Shown here: positions 5,451-6,681 of the stretch, in pieces
Numbering within the stretch: the stretch's first letter is position 1
Layout: each line of letters opens with the position of its first letter
Assembly: GCA_903858085.1 (NCBI GenBank)
Contig: CAIOHJ010000185.1
Coordinates: 1 to 6,681, forward strand
Direction: 5' to 3'
Source of the DNA: an uncultured Chloroflexota bacterium
Lineage (GTDB): Bacteria; Chloroflexota; Anaerolineae; Caldilineales; Caldilineaceae
Length of the DNA: 6,681 nt
Made by a program: the position numbers and the translations under genes
The notes under the pieces: model-generated
Told to the model about the DNA's origin: nothing
What the model saw: the letters and a program-made list of their open reading frames with translations, nothing else
Databases searched by the model: none

Positions 5451-6516
5451 CGCTGCGCCGGCGCAGCTGGCGATGCGTGCGGTCGACGAACGCTCGATCG
5501 GGTTTTTGGTGGCGGGTGCCAGTCAGATTGCCGAACACCGGATGATCGAAGCCATCTGGCGACAGCCTCCAGCGCCGGGCGCGCGCGATGTAGCTGGCGC
5601 GTATGTGGCCGCCCTGTTCAGCCACAATCCCCGCCGTGCGCGCCGTTTTGCCGATCGACATGGCATCGTTCACGCCGGCGATCTGTTGGCCCCGCTGTTG
5701 GAGCGGCGAGAGGTCCGGTGTGTCTATGTCGGCAGCCATCCCCGCCACCATGCAGAAACTGTGCGGGCGGCATTGGCAGCTGGCAAACATGTGCTTTGTG
5801 AGCCGCCGTTGAGCGAGGACCTCGATGAGAGCCGTGCACTCGAACAGATGGCATTGCATCGAGGGCTGATCCTGGCGTTGAACTACAGCTGGCGTGCGCA
5901 TGGAGCGGTTCAGCTGCTGCGTCAGCAACTCTACGAAGGCACGATCGGCGAGGTATTGGGGATTCGGATCGACAACACCGATGCACTGCCCCCCGATCGC
6001 CAGGGCTGGCGCCTGCGTCCGCCCTTTGGAGGGGTGCTCTGGGATCGGTTGCTGCGCGATGTGGATCTGTTGGCGTTCTTGTTGCTTTGCTCTCCGGCTG
6101 CTGTTCACACCCACTCGCTGCAGAAGTTGTGGGGGAGCAGCAGCGAAGAAGAGGTGATGAGTGTGGTGCGGCTGCGTGGGGGGCCCCCTGCGCAGCTGCA
6201 CGATTCGTTTTTGTGCCCGCACGCACCGACCTGTGTGACCCTTTCGGGCAGCCTGGGGACCCTGCGTGCCGTCTCCTGCCAGGTGGAGAGCACAGTCTGC
6301 CAGATCTGGCTGCGGCGGGGGGGCACAGAGCTGCCGTTGGCCTGGGCACCGATCGATGTCTATCGGGCTGGGGTCGCCCGTTTTTTGGCTGCGATTCGTC
6401 TGGGCGAAGCACCCCTGGCGACCGCGCTGGATGACCGCCGTGCGGTTGCGGCGGTTTTGGCTGCACAGCAGTCGTTGAGCCGGGGGCAGGGGGTGGATCT
6501 CCCCCTGATTCGATGA
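5443..6516 (+). CDS. Divergent Gfo/Idh/MocA-family protein, probably not a standard dehydrogenase
   Basis: The 357-residue length and layout match the Gfo/Idh/MocA family of NAD(P)-dependent sugar and inositol dehydrogenases. A Rossmann start is at 19-34 (IGFLVAGASQIAEHRM), where the usual GxGxxA reads G-A-S-Q-I-A. Next come V-Y-V-G-S-H-P-R-H-H-A-E (94-105) and A-G-K-H-V-L-C-E-P-P-L (113-123). In the family the last motif is E-K-P, with a catalytic lysine; here it is E120-P-P. The second catalytic motif, D-x-x-x-H-x-x-D, reads D201-R-L-L-R-D-V-D208, so the His is Arg205. The C-terminal sheet domain and final helix (D-Y/V-Y-R-A-G-V-A-R-F) are present, so the gene is whole. ATG 5443 has GGGGAAGAG before it and overlaps the parB stop by 8 bases, implying coupled translation. 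It may bind nucleotide or sugar without redox chemistry; its substrate is unknown. Confidence 0.85.
   Translation: MVDAAPAQLAMRAVDERSIGFLVAGASQIAEHRMIEAIWRQPPAPGARDVAGAYVAALFSHNPRRARRFADRHGIVHAGDLLAPLLERREVRCVYVGSHPRHHAETVRAALAAGKHVLCEPPLSEDLDESRALEQMALHRGLILALNYSWRAHGAVQLLRQQLYEGTIGEVLGIRIDNTDALPPDRQGWRLRPPFGGVLWDRLLRDVDLLAFLLLCSPAAVHTHSLQKLWGSSSEEEVMSVVRLRGGPPAQLHDSFLCPHAPTCVTLSGSLGTLRAVSCQVESTVCQIWLRRGGTELPLAWAPIDVYRAGVARFLAAIRLGEAPLATALDDRRAVAAVLAAQQSLSRGQGVDLPLIR
5452..5467 (+). promoter_or_regulatory. Perfect 16-nt palindrome at the parB/oxidoreductase junction
   Basis: GCTGCGCCGGCGCAGC reads the same on both strands. It starts one base after the parB stop (5448-5450) and nine bases after the start codon of the next gene. 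It could be a protein-binding site or an mRNA hairpin that tunes the downstream gene. It does not match the parS consensus, which is AT-flanked around CACGTG. No function is shown. Confidence 0.45.
6166..6201 (+). repeat. 36-nt near-perfect palindrome inside the Gfo/Idh/MocA gene
   Basis: The sequence is symmetric about 6183/6184: of 18 pairs, 15 are Watson-Crick and the other three (6178/6189, 6177/6190, 6170/6197) are G-T, which pair in RNA. The core is GGGGGCCCCC at 6179-6188. It encodes residues 242-253 (VRLRGGPPAQLH). As RNA it would fold into a very stable hairpin of about 16 pairs. Whether it has a role in pausing, decay or protein binding cannot be told from the sequence. Confidence 0.6.
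6487..6507 (+). terminator. Weak hairpin at the end of the operon
   Basis: CAGGGGG (6487-6493) and CCCCCTG (6501-6507) form a 7-bp stem with a 7-base loop, overlapping the last codons of the oxidoreductase-like gene. A second small stem, TGCCCA/TGGGCA (6534-6548), follows. Neither has an adjacent T-run; the nearest T-rich stretch is 6559-6566. They may slow decay or help termination, but are not canonical intrinsic terminators. Confidence 0.3.
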
Positions 6517-6575
6517 AGCTCTGTGCGGTGTCGTGCCCAGGATGGGCAGGGAGTCAGATTGGTTTTGGCAAAAAA

Positions 6576-6604
6576 TTGTGCGAAGAAGGTAGTTGTGTTA
6601 GTAT
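6576..6604 (+). promoter_or_regulatory. Candidate extended -10 promoter for a gene beyond the window
   Basis: TTGTGC (6576-6581) and TAGTAT (6599-6604) are spaced by 17 bases, and TGT directly precedes the -10, making it an extended -10 type. The -35 is poor (TTG only), but the segment around 6565-6605 is markedly more AT-rich than the rest of the window. It lies in the only sizeable non-coding stretch (6517-6681) and points rightward. Transcription would start near 6611. Confidence 0.5.
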
Positions 6605-6615
6605 CGTTTCAGCCC

Positions 6616-6647
6616 GGACTTGACCCATCGGCTGTTTGTCAGAGTCC
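6616..6647 (+). promoter_or_regulatory. Stem-loop in the leader after the candidate promoter
   Basis: GGACTTGAC (6616-6624) pairs with GTCA-(G)-AGTCC (6638-6647), giving nine base pairs with one bulged G and a 13-base loop. It would sit at the very 5' end of a transcript begun near 6611. It could stabilise the message or be part of a regulatory leader. I recognise no known riboswitch, and no coding start is clear before the window ends. Confidence 0.4.
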
Positions 6648-6681
6648 AGAAGAGAGCCCGCAGAAAACGCCAGGTGCAAAA

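Noticed and set aside
4870..6222. A 450-codon open frame on the minus strand opposite parB and the oxidoreductase-like gene
   Set aside because: Its product is Arg/Pro/Gln-rich with no recognisable domain and lies antisense to two well-supported genes. Long antisense frames are expected in GC-rich coding DNA.
1..6681. DnaA boxes or an oriC within the window
   Set aside because: Reading for TTATCCACA-like sites on both strands gave no cluster; the origin is more likely left of rpmH.

Overview
The window carries nine genes, all on the + strand and tightly packed: rpmH (5' end cut off), rnpA, yidD, yidC, jag/khpB, a PfkB-family sugar kinase, parA (soj), parB (spo0J) and a divergent Gfo/Idh/MocA-family protein. 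This is the conserved neighbourhood found beside the replication origin in many bacteria. The origin itself is not visible: I see no dnaA, no DnaA-box cluster and no canonical parS. Given the usual order, dnaA probably lies to the left of rpmH.

The organism is a bacterium of moderately high GC. YidC is the short form with a lipoprotein signal, as in Gram-positive bacteria and Chloroflexota. In Firmicutes, jag is usually followed by mnmE-mnmG-rsmG-soj-spo0J. Here the mnmE-mnmG-rsmG block is absent and a sugar kinase sits in its place. My best guess is a Chloroflexota member of the Anaerolineae/Caldilineae type, inferred from gene order and protein flavour and not proven.

Region by region: 1-2709 is the ribosome, RNase P and membrane-insertion block. 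It encodes L34, the RNase P protein, the YidD and YidC insertion factors, and the RNA-binding protein Jag, with gaps of 3-63 bases. Positions 2730-3647 encode the PfkB kinase. Positions 3715-5450 encode the ParA/ParB segregation pair. Positions 5443-6516 encode a Rossmann-fold oxidoreductase-like protein whose start overlaps the end of parB by 8 bases; it lacks the two residues expected to do catalysis. Positions 6517-6681 are non-coding and hold a candidate extended -10 promoter followed by a structured leader for a gene outside the window.

Apart from the genes, the main signal is a set of strong inverted repeats inside coding sequence. They are a 12-bp perfect stem in the Jag linker, a 9-bp stem in the ParB linker, a perfect 16-nt palindrome right after the parB stop, and a 36-nt near-perfect palindrome inside the Gfo/Idh/MocA gene. 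I find no mobile element, CRISPR array, tRNA or rRNA, and nothing that clearly amounts to a new system. The best leads are the apparently non-catalytic oxidoreductase coupled to parB and these palindromes.
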